Positions 1 to 7,095 of a stretch of DNA of 23,135 nt are shown here, piece by piece; position 1 is the stretch's first letter, and each line of letters opens with the position of its first letter. The position numbers and the translations under genes were made by a program. The stretch covers positions 288,386 to 311,520 of the forward strand of contig NC_049985.1 in NCBI RefSeq assembly GCF_000003815.2, read 5' to 3'. The notes under the pieces are model-generated. The model searched no databases, was not told the origin of the DNA, and saw only the letters and a list, made by a program, of their open reading frames with translations. This DNA is from Branchiostoma floridae. Its lineage: Eukaryota > Chordata > Leptocardii > Amphioxiformes > Branchiostomatidae.

Positions 1-170
1 GCCGATAAACGACTAAAAACGTTTAAAAAACACCCGGAGCCTAACCTCTGCTTGGATAGTACATACGATCCTTAAAGTTACGGTTTAGTAGGGCCATAGT
101 CTCGGCTTGGTTTCGAGAACGCAGATCATCTAGGGTCATCTAGGGCCATAGTAGACTGATGGCAAAGACC
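1..170. repeat. Repeat-like left edge sharing a block with intron 1
   Basis: No gene is visible here. Bases about 24-52 contain ACACCCGGAGCCTAACCTC, which closely matches ACACCCGGATCCGAACCTC at about 1625-1643 in intron 1 of the lactamase-like gene. Bases about 127-155 also hold a short tandem echo (CATCTAGGG twice) beside two copies of GGGCCATAGT. The shared block suggests a dispersed repeat, but its ends cannot be set from two copies. Confidence 0.45.
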
Positions 171-422
171 AAGGTCGCATACCCTGGGAGCCAGACAGGA
201 CCGGGTAGCTAGCGAGTTTTGTTCGGGGAGCCAAGGCAGTCAGCCCTCCGATCTCACATTAGCACCCCGGCCTGAAGGAGTTATCACTGTTAGGGCTGGT
301 GAACCTCATGGGCTTAATCTCCCCGGGCGCTAATAGGAGATCGGGCGGGCCAGACTGTCTTGGGCCACCGAATAAACTGTCCTAGCTGCCCGATCCCGGC
401 TGGCTCCCAGGGTAAGGTCGCA
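171..422. mobile_element. Foldback non-autonomous DNA transposon, Mutator-like
   Basis: The two ends form a long imperfect inverted repeat of roughly 90 bp. The left arm starts ACCCTGGGAGCCAG at 181 and the right arm ends GGCTCCCAGGGT at 413. The arms pair through the blocks reading CGATCTC...ATTAGC near the centre. AAGGTCGCA stands directly outside both ends, at 171-179 and 414-422, with a tenth base that differs (T or C). A 9-10 bp target duplication with long terminal inverted repeats is the usual signature of Mutator-like MITEs. The element has no coding capacity, so the superfamily rests on structure alone. Confidence 0.75.
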
Positions 423-922
423 CTGCTGGAGATGGTTGCAGAGGGTTCTGCATACCACCGTGTAGTAAAAACAAAAACGTCATGTGGAGTTGGCATGTTT
501 TGTAACGTTACCTCTGGCAACTGATGTTTCTCAGCGCTCAACCTTCGGGGTTCATGGTAGAAGGACAATTTATTTATGCAGGCCGGGCTCAACTGATTAC
601 ATTTATATGATTATGTAGTACGAACAGTAGTGTGGAGCGAACTGGACAAGCCTTCAGGTCTCCCATATGCCAACGTTGCGGCATCGAAAAGTGACGAAGA
701 TTTTTGTTGTCTTCTTGGTTCCGCATACAGTGGTTCTGTCTTAGTTCACTGAAATGCAGCCATGTGGTGGCATGTTTTTCAAGGCTGGCGTTTCTCCTTG
801 ATCAAAATACAACATCGGGGTCAGTAGCTAGAGGCACACGCTGTTTATACAGACAGCGGGCCGCGCTAATCACATTCACAGTCGTCCAAACATCTCTGGC
901 AAAAGTTGAGGATACTGCAAAG
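423..922 (+). promoter_or_regulatory. Upstream flank of the lactamase-like gene
   Basis: This 500-bp stretch precedes the chosen start codon. It must hold the promoter and 5' UTR unless a further upstream exon lies outside the window. I see no convincing TATA box or initiator. The reading frame of exon 1 stays open back to about 704, but that upstream part has no protein-like character. A possible 3' splice site (TTCACAG|TCG, near 880) could mark the start of the first coding exon if the 5' UTR is split. Confidence 0.3.
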
Positions 923-1422
923 ATGTCGAAGACCTTTGCCGTACTCTTGACCATGCTTGCGGCGGTTCTGTCTCAGAGCGAAGTGACCGCCACAGCGAGT
1001 ACGTTGGAGGAAGAACTCCGCTATTTGGACAACTTCGTGCAGACCGTCCTGTCCTGCAGGTCCGACTCGGTGCCCGGGTTATCCATCGCCGGCGTCAAGA
1101 ACGGGGACGTCGTTTTCGCCAAGGGGTACGGCAGGCGGGACTCGAACCGGGGACTCCCGGTGAACAACCGGACACTTTTCGGCATCGCGTCTCTCACCAA
1201 GTCCTTCACCGCGGCCCTTCTGGCCGACATCCTGGCGGAGAGGGATGACGTCACATGGGACACACCGCTGGTCGACATCTTGGGAGAGGAGTTCCGATTT
1301 CAAGACGAGTTTCGCACGAAGGAGGCGACTCTTCGCGACATTCTTGCTCACAAGATGGGGCTGCAGAAATTTCACCAACTCTTAGCGTTCGGGATGGATG
1401 CCGACAGAGCGGAGCTGGCAAG
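923..1422 (+). CDS. Lactamase-like gene, coding exon 1
   Basis: The ATG at 923 sits in AAAGATGT, with A at -3, and opens a hydrophobic leader (MSKTFAVLLTMLAAVLS), which is why it is chosen over the open frame upstream. ATG 953 is an internal alternative. The exon encodes the first half of the lactamase fold: VPGLSIAGVKNGDVVFAKGYG, then the FGIASLTKSF nucleophile block, then LRDILAHKMGL. It ends GCAAG|GTATTC after two bases of an arginine codon (phase 2). Read-through would stop at 1508-1510. Confidence 0.9.
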
Positions 1423-4400
1423 GTATTCTCATAAATCTTATCTTACCTTCCAAGCAGAGGTTCGGCTCCGGGCTGTTTATGACATGCTTCTAAGCGTTTT
1501 TTATGTCTAGTGCCATGAACTTGAAACTGTCCTACATTCAAACCTAACCGCCCCCCCCCCCCCATTCAAGCCGAGAGACATTAAGTCGACGGTACAAAAT
1601 AGAAAGTCCTACAAACCGCCTAAAACACCCGGATCCGAACCTCCTAAAGCTAGGGGCACAACTCGCCGTACGTGCAAGTACGTGCTGTCTACGTGCTACA
1701 ACGTGGGCAATCTTTTGAGATCCCTAAGTGGTAAGTACCGCCTCCGTACTAACTCGTTGGGAATCCGACGGATTTGGGAGCACGCATACACGCCGTAGAA
1801 CTTTACGTGCAAGCAAAACTTTGTGTGCCATCGGGCTGCGGATTCGCCCCGGCCCCGTACGTGCCAGTACGGGCGATGCGCCTGCCCTGTACAGCCTGGA
1901 CGTTTTCAGAAATACGTGGCGGACGTGGCCTCCCCAAAAAGCGTACGGACAAATTGCACGTACGGCGGGTTGTGCCCTTTTTAAGTGTGATCTCACCCGC
2001 TTCGTAGTGTAACTACTAACGGTTAATACAAATGGCCTTAATTTGCATATAAATTAATATTTGCGGATAATCCTCTGTTTGCTCTCCACAGGAGAGCCAG
2101 GTACTTCTCCCAGGTCCGCCCGTTCAGGTCAGGTTTCTTTTTTTGTCTTTATTATATTTTCAATGACAAATTATAATAGTTAAGACAAAGCAGAGATTCC
2201 CTAAAACATCAACATATCTTTCTCTACCATTCCAAATTATATACTTAACAGATCGTATCATATAATTATTATTATGTCATTATTCTTGTTTTCATCATTT
2301 TAGTTATCAAATCATTAATTCGTATCATTTTATCATGATATTAAAAATCAGGTCAGGTTTCTACTACAGCAGCTTCCTCTTGTACACTCTTGCCGGACAC
2401 GTCGCCGAAAGGCTTGCCGGGAAGCCGTACGAGCAGCTGTTACGGGAAAGAATCTTCCTCCCCCTGGGGATGAGCGACACCACGTTCCTGTCAGACGCAC
2501 TTGAGGAAGACAACTTCTCAGACTTCGCGGAGAGCTACGTGGTGCACGACAAGGAGGGATACAAGCTACTCGTAAGTCGGGAAATGTACAGGTGAGGCGG
2601 TAGATAGACTTCCGAAAATAATTTCATCAGGTTGGTACATCATAGGACATAGGAGTTTTCTTTTGCACAATCAGTTATTCTCACATGCTGACGTTTCGAT
2701 GTCTGACAGACAGCGAAACGTCACCAGGCGAGAATGGTTGTGTAAAAGTCTTAGAAAACCTATGTCGGTAAATAGACGTATCTTGTGGTTGTTGACTTAG
2801 AATCTAATGTTCCTGGGTTTGAATCACTAGTGCTGTCTGCATTGTCGTGTCCTTGGAGTAGGCACTTTACACCTATTTCCTCACTCGAATCCGGTAATAC
2901 ATGGCGTTGATCCTGAAGTAGGCGACAGTGGTCGTTGAAAATTTGATCCGTGTATACCTTTGTGTTGGAAGAAAGTTTAGCATTGTACTATAAAAAATTG
3001 TTCTTGTTGTTGGTCTGAATTGACAGAATGACAGAGCTATTTGCTCCGGACGCCGGCGTGGCGTCTAACGCTGCAGACATGGCGCGGTATATGGCGTTTC
3101 TCCTGCGGGGAGGGGCGGGGCCCGACGGACAGCCGAACAGTACGTACCAAACTTTTGAATGTCATACCTGCATACGATATATTTGGAGAGTATTTGTGGT
3201 TTACGGATTCAGGCAAACATGCATGCCCCTACAGTTCCGTAACAAGCTGCAAGGGATCAAAACATTACCAGCTTTTATCATAACCTAGTAGCAACGCACC
3301 AAATATAATATCAGTCCACCCAGCCATCCTTAAGATCTCTTTGTGACCAACAGACAAACAGATAGACAAACACTACCTAAGGGCGCGATCACATACCCGT
3401 ACGATCACCAACTTTTGAATGAATGTCTCAACTTTGGGCAATTTTAATCTGGAACAGCCATGCATGTGTCCTGCAAGGTTCTGCATGCTGTCTTGCTAAA
3501 CGAAAGTCTGTCCGAGGTGCTTGGTTCTGTCACCGCCTGCAGTTAAAAACCCTATGGAATCAACATGGTACAACCAAGGCACTGCATATGTCACCGCTCT
3601 CTTGAATATGACCTTCTTGGCATAGACGATGTAGTACCCAAGTCTCCTGTTGCTGACAGGGCTGCTCCAAGAGGCGTACACGGTCCAGTTTCCGGCCGAC
3701 CCCAGGGCCGAAGATCGGGGCAGGGAGATCTTCCGGCCCCAGTTTCCGGTGGGAGTCATGGACAAGGGCGAGGGCCTGGGGATGATAGTGGGGAGCTACA
3801 GAGGTATCTGTTTTATATCATTTTGTATTTAGCTCAAGCCGTTTAATTGCACACCCCATTTGCCAGCATATTTCGTGCAATTATCCGAATGAGGTGGTGC
3901 CACAAAGCAAAGTTATTAAGCTGCACCGCACCAATCCGTTATGCAATCGACTGGCTTCTACTGTATTTTAAATGTAGATGTACAAAACCAGTCACGTTTG
4001 CGACCGCATTCTTCACACTACAGCAGCGACACCTAGCGGCAGTGCGAANNNNNNNNNNNNNNNNNNNNNNNNNNNNNNNNNNNNNNNNNNNNNNNNNNNN
4101 NNNNNNNNNNNNNNNNNNNNNNNNNNNNNNNNNNNNNNNNNNNNNNNNTTGTTTCTTATTTGTTACAATTGTATTACCTTACACCCTTCCATAGAAATAG
4201 CAGCCTATTGGTTTTGCACATTCTCCTACGCAGAGGGACCACAGTCGTGTCAAAACGACTTGTGTTACCTCTGCTTTCTTGTGCAATCAGACCAGTTAGG
4301 GAGAGCCATACTTATAAATGTTAATGAGCTTGCCCTTATATGGGCAGTCAGCCGTTGGGGATCGGGCGTATGAGGATGGAGCCATGTAATACGTAACATG

Positions 4401-6362
4401 ATTGGCTGATAGCTTCCCAGTGGCCTTTGCGAGACAGCTTGCGACAACAACAAGCCCAAGAAAGGCATACTCTCTGATTGGTTGACAGCTTGTTTGTGGC
4501 GACAATCATAATAGCCACTGATAGGGCATCGGATAGCAGGGCCCCATAAGGTAAATGCCGTTGGGGACCGGGCGTTAGGAGGATGGTTTTGCAAGGAACT
4601 TTCGTCAAGATATATCCTTGGGTTTGGGCAGTTTGTTTATTCAATATGCAAATCGTTCAATTGAACAAGACATTGTTTTCTCTTCCAGGCTACAAGCGAG
4701 TGTATCAGGAGGGTAAACTGTTCGGCTTTACGTCACTGATGACGCTGTTTCCTGACCAATCAGGAGGTGTGTTCACCGCTGTGAACGGCCCAGTGTTCAA
4801 CTTTGACCTAGACGTGCACAAAGTCCTGCACTACCGCGTCGCCGACCTGCTGCTCGGTAGGGGTTTGTTATGCAATTTTTATTATACAATCTCACGATTG
4901 TGGCGTCGTATGTGGAGTATTTGGTAGAGCATTCGTTTCGGAATCTAGAGGTCCCGAGTCCCATACTTGCCATGCCCCCAACGTTGTGCCCTTGGGAAAG
5001 CCTCTTTACATGACGTTCCTCACTTCACCTAGGTGTAAAAATGGGTACCTGATTTCGGTCTGGGAGGTAAAAAAAAACATTAAAAATACTACCTTTACCT
5101 TCTGCCTGTACTTTGTATGTGGCACTGTTAATATAAGTTACTAACGTGAGTGCAGTGACACATTGTCCTCGTCTGTCCAAATGGTTCATCAAATAATTAA
5201 GAAAATCACAATCCTGGCGAGTATACCAGCACATAGAAAAGAAATAAAACAAATTACTAGCAAACGTTAAGTTTAGGCAATCTGCTAATGTACCATCAGT
5301 AATACGGTATGAGGAAGCCTCTGTCGCTACTGTGGAGAGTTCATCCCTATCGTAGTTTTGCATCAGTTATCTTGAAATGAACAATACAAATTTGAAAAGA
5401 AGTCTTGTAAAAAGTACAAATACAGACTTTCCACGTCATCTGGCCCAATCGCTCTGGACACATGACTTGCCACACGTGACGTCAGCAATGGGTCAAAGGT
5501 TGTTGGAAGTCCGTATCGCATTCGTTGCTTAGAATTACCAGTAGACGTAAGTTGTAAGTGAAAAAAACAACAGGCATTCTACTCATCCTACCCCCCCCCC
5601 CCCTCCTTAGCCTGGGCACCATCCGGAAAGTAGTTCGCTTTGGCGTTCTTTATACACTATATACTATCGCTGTTGTTCCGTCTGGGATCCTTGACCACGT
5701 TAGCAGAAGCGAACAAAGGAGCGAACTACTATCCGGATGGTACCCAGGCTGACATCCTAACCTCCAAGCAGATCCTACGGCATAAGATTGAACCAAACTG
5801 GCCAAGGAGTGTAGTCGGCCAAAAGGTGTCCATTTGCCATAGCGAAATAACTCCTAAGCCAGGTTCGCTCCTCTGCCAGATTTTGATACTATTTTATGCT
5901 ACCGTAGGATCTACTTTGAAATTACTGACATCCCGCCATGTTTGCCTGTGCAGGTTTGGACCAGTGGCTGAACACCACCACCGGCTGTACCTACCCACAA
6001 CCCTGGAGCACCCGCCCTGGCTCCTCCCAACCCGTGCCTCCCACAATATCTCGCTACTTCCCGCGAGACAAGCGAGACTTCGTGGGTTCCTATGGCAACC
6101 GTGTCCTCGGCAACCTCACCATCTACCTCAGGCCCACGGACGGCTCCTTGAGATTTAGAGCGGGTCTGATTGGTCGCGGGGTGCGTTCTTCCGCTGAACG
6201 ACACAAACAGCGTTCTCCTGAAAGGTCCTCCAGACATGTTTGCACCGGTCCAAGTCTCCTTGGAGGAGGAAGGAGGGGCGAACCGGCGCCTTATGGTGCC
6301 CGGAGTTCCCCCCGAGCCACCGGTGGTGTTCGAGAGGGGCCTGAAAGTCCCGGATGGGGACG
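923..6362 (+). CDS. Serine beta-lactamase-like secreted protein, seven exons, 3' end in gap, frameshifted
   Basis: Seven exons (923-1422, 2092-2127, 2352-2591, 3027-3139, 3660-3803, 4689-4856, 5954 to gap at 6362) join in intron phases 2,2,2,1,1,1 to give about 536 residues without a visible stop codon. Residues 1 to about 18 look like a signal peptide. A PF00144-type beta-lactamase/penicillin-binding fold follows, with SLTK at 90-93 (nucleophile and general base), YSS at 184-186 where the family has YxN, and QEG at 351-353 where it has HxG or KTG. The segment FVGSYGNRVLGNLTIYL (443-459) opens a DUF3471-like C-terminal beta domain, as in animal LACTB-like and gigasin-6-like proteins. The frame slips by one at a GGGG run (6178-6181, residue 476); the following frame continues the protein-like sequence (VLPLNDTNSV...). 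It could be an active secreted hydrolase, a pseudoenzyme or a recent pseudogene. The family call is firm; activity and substrate are unknown. Confidence 0.87.
1423..2091 (+). other. Intron 1 of the lactamase-like gene
   Basis: The intron runs from GTATTC at 1423 to CTCTCCACAG ending at 2091, a good pyrimidine-rich acceptor. It contains a C12 homopolymer near 1552-1563 and the 324-bp inverted-repeat element at 1654-1977. The remainder is AT-rich with nothing else recognisable. Confidence 0.8.
1654..1977. mobile_element. Non-autonomous DNA transposon with GGGCACAAC termini
   Basis: The left end begins GGGCACAACTCGCCGTACG and the right end, read on the other strand, begins GGGCACAACCCGCCGTACG. 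This gives inverted termini of about 24 bp with two differences. The interior is GC-rich and full of ACGTG/CGTACG motifs, unlike the rest of the intron, and carries no plausible transposase; short open frames on both strands there are chance. No matching target duplication is visible at the edges, so the superfamily is undetermined. Confidence 0.75.
2092..2127 (+). CDS. Lactamase-like gene, coding exon 2 (36 nt)
   Basis: This very short exon starts after CTCCACAG and completes the split arginine codon (AG|G), then reads RARYFSQVRPF and two bases of the next arginine. Both borders are phase 2. The translation leads directly into SGFYY of exon 3, so exons 2 and 3 together look like one ancestral 276-nt exon cut by the insert at 2128-2351. 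The donor could equally lie 5 bases downstream, with the acceptor moved by the same amount; the product is identical. Confidence 0.8.
2128..2351 (+). mobile_element. Intron 2: insert with 15-bp flanking duplication (candidate newly gained intron)
   Basis: A perfect 15-bp direct repeat, TCAGGTCAGGTTTCT, occurs at 2124-2138 and 2348-2362, exactly 224 bp apart and inside one continuous coding segment. The AT-rich material between begins with an oligo(T) run (to 2144), and TTTATT follows at 2148-2153. Read on the minus strand this is AATAAA, GAC, then an A-run, as at the 3' end of a retroposed copy inserted antisense. A duplication of this length fits LINE-type target-primed insertion better than a MITE. 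Each repeat contains AG|GT, so using it as donor and acceptor removes the insert and one repeat copy, and restores the frame. Its length is not a multiple of three and it carries in-frame stops, so it must be spliced or the gene is broken. Confidence 0.8.
2352..2591 (+). CDS. Lactamase-like gene, coding exon 3
   Basis: The exon encodes SGFYYSSFLLYTLAGHVAE, the segment of the second active-site motif (YSS for YxN), then RLAGKPYEQLLRERIFLPLGM and the STTF-like strand typical of the family. The strong donor TACAG|GTGAGG at 2592 gives phase 2 and matches the next acceptor. An upstream GTAAGT at 2572 is also a good donor, but it does not fit the phase of the main acceptor of exon 4 (3026/3027). 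One residue more than usual lies between YSS and the following Tyr. Confidence 0.88.
2646..2766. mobile_element. Palindromic MITE centred on GACGTTTCG/CGAAACGTC
   Basis: An imperfect inverted repeat begins GACATAGG..GTTTTC on the left and ends GAAAACCTATGTC on the right. The inner arms read GACGTTTCG (2690-2698) and CGAAACGTC, about 15 bases apart. The arms are about 55 bp with several differences, so this is an ageing hairpin element. No clear target duplication is visible. Confidence 0.65.
2785..2905 (+). mobile_element. Diverged tRNA-derived SINE, same family as 4901-5077
   Basis: AGAATCTAATGTTCCTGGGT, followed by TTGAATC, resembles a tRNA T-arm with a box B. It is followed by a central domain reading TTGTCGTGTCCTTGGAGTAG then GCACTTTACAC and TTCCTCACT. 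The copy at 4901-5077 has the same order (GAATCTAGAG, TTGTGCCCTTGGGAAAG, CTTTACATGACGTTCCTCACT). The left edge and tail are eroded. Confidence 0.6.
3027..3139 (+). CDS. Lactamase-like gene, coding exon 4
   Basis: The acceptor TTGACAG|A supplies the third base of an arginine codon. The exon then reads MTELFAPDAGVASNAADMAR and YMAFLLRGG, the conserved 'apAGG..S.a.DMArym.fLL' block of animal lactamase-like proteins. It ends AACA|GTACGT after one base of a codon (phase 1). Confidence 0.88.
3140..3659 (+). other. Intron 4 of the lactamase-like gene
   Basis: The intron runs from GTACGT to a pyrimidine-rich acceptor, CCTGTTGCTGACAG. It holds a short direct echo (CCAA(A)CTTTTGAATG near 3147 and 3411) and no recognisable element or RNA gene. 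Confidence 0.75.
3660..3803 (+). CDS. Lactamase-like gene, coding exon 5
   Basis: The exon completes the split codon with GG and reads LLQEAYTVQFPAD, then VGVMDKGEGLGMIVGSYRG. This is the linker and the 'GLGw.vgsYrG' strand that leads to the third active-site motif. The donor AGAG|GTATCT leaves phase 1. Length and phase agree with exon 6. Confidence 0.88.
4049..4148. other. Assembly gap (100 N)
   Basis: Exactly 100 Ns interrupt intron 5. The round number points to a placeholder of unknown real length. Confidence 0.98.
4351..4585. repeat. Nested direct repeats, likely part of a mobile element
   Basis: The block GCCGTTGGGGATCGGGCGTA (4351) returns as GCCGTTGGGGACCGGGCGTT (4557) 206 bp later, and both are followed by GAGGATGG or GGAGGATGG. 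Between them TGATTGGCTGATAGCTT (about 4401) and TGATTGGTTGACAGCTT (about 4477) form a second direct pair. This arrangement suggests terminal or subterminal repeats of a short element. The class is not determined. Confidence 0.5.
4689..4856 (+). CDS. Lactamase-like gene, coding exon 6
   Basis: The exon encodes GYKRVYQEGKLFGFTSLMTL, then FPDQSGGVFTAVNG and YRVADLLLG. In the family this place carries HxG (or KTG) on the beta-strand lining the active site; here it is Y-Q-E-G, so the histidine or lysine is lost while the glycine stays. The donor CTCG|GTAGGG is phase 1 and fits the acceptor of exon 7. Confidence 0.88.
4901..5077 (+). mobile_element. tRNA-derived SINE
   Basis: TTGGTAGAGCATTCGTTTCG, then GAATCTAGAGGTCCCGAGTC, is a degenerate tRNA head (D-arm GGTAGAGC, then anticodon and T arms; box B is damaged). 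A central domain follows (CCTTGGGAAAG, TTCCTCACTTCACC, AGGTGTAAAAATGGGTACCT) and the copy ends in GGGAGGTA plus an A-run to 5077. The order of head, conserved body and A-tail fits a polymerase III-type SINE. A second, older copy lies at 2785-2905. Confidence 0.75.
5609..5750. mobile_element. Palindromic MITE, AGCCTGGGTACCATCCG family, copy 1
   Basis: The terminal inverted repeats are 31 bp (5609-5639 and 5720-5750) and differ at only a few positions. Both begin AGCCTGGG(C/T)ACCATCCGG when read inward and continue to AGTAGTTCGCT. The interior of about 80 bp has no coding capacity. The outer 17 bases are shared with the element at 7096-7213, so both belong to one family. CATCCTA occurs on both sides (5584-5590 and from about 5753), but a C-run separates it from the left end, so a target duplication is uncertain. 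Confidence 0.8.
5954..6362 (+). CDS. Lactamase-like gene, coding exon 7 (3' end lost in gap)
   Basis: The acceptor TGTGCAG is followed by LDQWLNTTTGCTYPQPW, a proline-rich linker, then DFVGSYGNRVLGNLTIYL and DGSLRFRAGLIGRG. The frame breaks at GGGG (6178-6181). One frame reads on as unlike sequence; the +1 frame reads VLPLNDTNSVLLKGPPDMF, APVQVSLEEEGG and PPVVFERGLKVPDGD, which has the look of the same domain. The exon enters the 100-N gap at 6363, and the stop codon is not seen. Confidence 0.85.
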
Positions 6363-6462
6363 NNNNNNNNNNNNNNNNNNNNNNNNNNNNNNNNNNNNNN
6401 NNNNNNNNNNNNNNNNNNNNNNNNNNNNNNNNNNNNNNNNNNNNNNNNNNNNNNNNNNNNNN
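6363..6462. other. Assembly gap (100 N)
   Basis: A second run of exactly 100 Ns removes the 3' end of the lactamase-like gene. Real length is unknown. Confidence 0.98.
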
Positions 6463-7095
6463 AGTAATGCTCTATAAATGCTAATAAGTTAGCACTATAT
6501 CTTTGCATGGACAGTGTTTAATCTCCATCTGCCTGCCTTACCTTTGTATGAAACTTCTGAAAATGACGCTTTCGTCTGAAGAAAATGATCCAAAATCGAA
6601 TATCAACTTATTGAGTTTGCCGTTTATATATATATATATATCCTGCCATCATCCCTAGTTGGGAGAACAGTATGTGAAATCATATGCAGTGCACATGGGT
6701 GACTTGAAGGGTAGTGATGATGACTGAATGTAGAAGGTACTATAGTATCAAAGCGTCACCTAGCAATTTGTACGATATTGCAAACATGCTGGCTAGTTCT
6801 CTATTGATGCGAAACGTAATGCTGGTAAATCTCAATTGACTGCTGCACGTTTGCGGCCTCGTTTTTTCTTCTTCTTTTTCTACTTCTCCTTTATACGTGT
6901 CAACTTCAATAGGTTGAAAGCTCTGACACCGATTTGGGTCAAGGGGCAATATTCGCTTGGGGGGGGGGGGGGATGAACGGTTCGTCCAGTGCTGTCACAA
7001 ATAACTCGGCCACAGCGAGATCGGCAACGTGCTGCAGGCCTCTGTGAGATATCCACCATAGCTGCTGTGTCTTTTAAAAGACTTGGTACTACAAA
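6463..7095. other. 3' flank of the lactamase-like gene, no gene seen
   Basis: The stop codon, 3' UTR and polyadenylation signal probably lie in the preceding gap or here. The stretch is AT-rich with a (TA)n run at 6625-6641 and a G-run at about 6959-6972. The short open frames on the minus strand are low in complexity (poly-Lys/Glu or Pro tracts) and are not supported as genes. Confidence 0.5.
6625..6641. repeat. (TA)n microsatellite
   Basis: Eight and a half TA units are uninterrupted. Confidence 0.9.

Larger units (their letters stand above)
2592..3026 (+). other. Intron 3 of the lactamase-like gene
   Basis: The intron is bounded by CAG|GTGAGG and TTGACAG|A. Two mobile elements, a palindromic MITE at 2646-2766 and a diverged SINE at about 2785-2905, fill most of it. 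Confidence 0.8.
3804..4688 (+). other. Intron 5 of the lactamase-like gene, with assembly gap
   Basis: The intron is bounded by GTATCT and TTTTCTCTTCCAG. It includes a 100-N gap at 4049-4148, so its true length is unknown. A pair of direct repeats at 4351-4585 belongs to a dispersed repeat. No coding sequence is missing between exons 5 and 6, because the protein reads continuously (SYRG|YKRVY). Confidence 0.75.
4857..5953 (+). other. Intron 6 of the lactamase-like gene
   Basis: The intron runs from GTAGGG to TTGCCTGTGCAG. It contains a SINE near its left end (4901-5077), an AT-rich middle without recognisable content, a C13 run at 5591-5603 and a palindromic MITE at 5609-5750. Confidence 0.8.

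Noticed and set aside
704-922. In-frame upstream extension of exon 1
   Set aside because: The frame is open but the sequence has no lactamase-like or signal-like character, while ATG 923 begins a good signal peptide.
1021-1378. Minus-strand open frames inside exon 1
   Set aside because: They are antisense shadows of a GC-rich coding exon.
1724-2012. Overlapping open frames on both strands in intron 1
   Set aside because: They lie inside a GC-rich inverted-repeat element, and open frames on both strands reflect composition.
2572-2577. GTAAGT as donor of exon 3
   Set aside because: It leaves phase 0, which would need the weaker acceptor ending at 3036 and would drop residues. GTGAGG at 2592 matches the phase of the acceptor at 3026.
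4901-5000. Functional tRNA gene
   Set aside because: The tRNA-like head has a broken T arm and is followed by a SINE body and A-tail.
5025-5363. Minus-strand 112-codon open frame
   Set aside because: Its 3' part is antisense SINE tail and the rest is AT-rich intron without domain or splice support.
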